Below the pieces are notes generated by a model, which saw nothing but the letters and a program-made list of their open reading frames with translations, was not told the origin of the DNA and did no database searches. 64,000 nucleotides of DNA from Cryptomeria japonica (taxonomy: Eukaryota > Streptophyta > Pinopsida > Cupressales > Cupressaceae), in contig NC_081406.1 in NCBI RefSeq assembly GCF_030272615.1, forward strand, positions 266,584,192 to 266,648,191, read 5' to 3'. Position numbers and translations under genes: made by a program. Of this stretch, positions 62,101-64,000 are shown piece by piece. How positions within the stretch are numbered: position 1 is the stretch's first letter; each line of letters opens with the position of its first letter.

Positions 62101-62458
62101 CTATATGGCTTTGTTATAAGCCTATATGGATTTCTTATACATGTATATTATAGTTTTATCGACATATAACTTTATATGCCTATATGACATTTTTTTTACT
62201 AATGTTCTCCATATTTTCTATAAATGATTAATTGAATAAATGAATATTTATACAAGTCAAATATGGATATTTTGATTTGAATAAAATAAATAAATTCCCA
62301 ATTCTTTTAGTCTTTAATCTTGTCTAGAGAGTTAGATAGTAGTTTATATCATAGTTGGTTACTTTGGCTTGGTCATGTGGGGAATTGATTGGATGTCATG
62401 GTTTAGATGAATTGTTTGTCCTAATATTTAGTGAGTTTGGTTGATTGGTTGAATTGTT
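59189..62458. other. AT-rich spacer, nothing recognised
   Basis: Only chance ORFs. Poly-A/T and (ATAAA)n stretches near 59930-59950. No boundary or domain recognised. Confidence 0.55.
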
Positions 62459-64000
62459 TGAAGGAACACAATGGAATACTGAGAGGGGGGTGAATCAGTG
62501 GTAATAAAAAATTTAACTTCTAAATGATCTAGACTTAATAGTAGTAATCATAAAATCATGAGAAGAGATATTAAACACATTTAATCACACACAAATAAAA
62601 GGCAAACCCATAACATTGGCTATACGAGGAAAACCCGTGGTGGGGAAAAACCTTGGTGAGAAATGTTGTTGGAGTCTACTGCTCCAATCCAGCCTCATGA
62701 GTAAATCATTGATTACAAAGTTTAGGGCACAAACCCCTGAAGTTTATGGACACGAACCTACCAAAGGAGCACCAACCCCTAGCTTTATGGGCACCAACCC
62801 AAAGGAGCACCAACCCCTAATCTGAGCACCCACTCAGATGAATACAATGAACATATAAATAAATACAATTTATGCACCTTGTTACAAATGAGGTTTTGTA
62901 ACACCTTACTGTTTTGCTCTACTTTTGAGGTTGACTTGACTTTTTCAGCTCTCTAATCTTAGGCCTCAATCTCAACTTTTTGCTCTCTGATCTTTGTCTA
63001 CTCTTATTCTATGTTCTCTACTCTTAACCTTCTTCTTATCTCTGCATCCAACTTTCTAGTCTCTGCTTGGTTCAGTCCTCTTTCTCTGCCTCTCACAGTG
63101 TATATAACCCACTATGTTATCTACCTCGTGTAATGGCTGCCAAAATGCCCTAAAGAAATAATCTAAAATCTACTAACAAATGGAGATAATTTTTTTTTTT
63201 AAACATCCATTACACCATGCTAACATTATCATACGTCAATATAACATTAACTAATTGCACAAACACATAATACACCATGTATAACACCATAATCAATATT
63301 ACACAAGCGGATAAATTCTTTCTAAACATCAACTTATCTCTAAATATTCTCCCATGAACACATCCATTCCCTAGGGTATCTTAATGTCGCTACTTGACAT
63401 CATTTAACATAACACTTATCTATCTAGAATTTGATATTCTATTAATATTCAACTAACCATTTACATTCCATGCAACTAAATTAGCATTAACACATATGCA
63501 TAACTCATCACATTGCATTTGCTTACGTTCATTTTAAAATACTAATCAAATGTGCCTAATGACCACATTGATTCATCAACCACTTAACACATCATGAATC
63601 TAATATGCATTTATCCTTCTCCTACATATGGAACCAGATTATTTCCTTAAGCACAATCATTACACTCATCTAGAATACTATCTATATTTGTAAGCAAGAT
63701 TATAATAGAAAGCACTTATTTTCTTCCGAATAGGAGACCATGCTACTAAACAATTTCAAGAATCATATTCAAATACTATAAACATAATCTACTCATTAAA
63801 TCCCTTAAATCAACATAGTATCTCAATCCCATCATAACAAACATTTATTCAACATGAACCAAATATTAATACATCATTTTTACAAGATCTTGGTTTATAC
63901 ATCATCAAGACCTAACACATAAGAGTACATAGAACAAGCACATGGTCTTTATTACTACATCACATCCTAGATGCTTAATGTTACCAGTTACTTAGCTACA
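62459..64000 (-). mobile_element. Copia LTR of the G-box family, runs off the window
   Basis: It starts TGAAGGAACACAATGGAATACTGAGAGGGGGGTGAATCAG, cut here into TGAAGGAACACAATGGAATA and the G box. Further inside is AAAACCCGTGGTGGGGAAAAACC, the box also seen in Copia-A and Copia-B LTRs. The far end was not found. No PBS is visible on the left flank, so it may be a solo or broken LTR. Confidence 0.55.

Overview
This window looks like intergenic DNA from a large, repeat-rich seed-plant genome. A gymnosperm (conifer-type) genome is my best guess, because the DNA is AT-rich, every recognisable coding region belongs to an old, broken retroelement, and I see no host gene, rRNA or tRNA gene. The species cannot be fixed from sequence alone.

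Layout. 1-1.45 kb is a GC-richer, probably LTR-derived segment made largely of back-to-back hairpins. It ends in a tandem array whose units keep the loop and change both arms of the stem together. 2.5-5.1 kb holds two tRNA-derived SINE-like copies in opposite orientation and the end of a Ty3/gypsy-type LTR on the minus strand with its polypurine tract. 5.64-5.75 kb is an (AT)57 microsatellite, followed by a 5'-truncated LINE remnant (5.9-7.66 kb). 7.93-21.5 kb is a nested copia cluster on the minus strand. A defective copia element (B) is split in its RNase H region by a second copia-type element (A, 10971-17718, TSD ATAGA), and B's 3' LTR carries a solo LTR from a third family (8846-9460, TSD GTTGG). 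Element A has LTRs, PBS and PPT but no pol. In place of pol it has a gag remnant with four zinc knuckles and a long unrecognised reading frame of about 3.5 kb.

23.2-31.8 kb is a second nest. A 5'-truncated LINE with a 15-bp TSD was hit, inside its 3'-terminal hairpin, by a 7.76-kb gypsy-type LTR element (23983-31742, TSD GCTAT). That element has no sense gag-pol. It carries an antisense 605-codon plant-mobile-domain pseudogene and a second chain of loop-conserved hairpins just before its PPT.

32.1-59.2 kb holds three long LINEs: LINE-2 (32127-38689, +, 17-bp TSD), LINE-3 (about 42.57-49.71 kb, +) and LINE-4 (51222-59175, -, 13-bp TSD). Each overlaps ORF1 and ORF2 by ATGA. LINE-2 and LINE-4 also carry a homologous third ORF downstream of ORF2. 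The window ends in an apparent copia LTR from about 62.46 kb.

How the parts relate. Nothing here forms a host pathway. The interest lies in retroelement architecture: accessory ORFs in otherwise unrelated elements, structured termini, nested insertions that give relative ages, and decay dominated by TAG and TGA nonsense codons, as expected from deamination of methylated cytosine.
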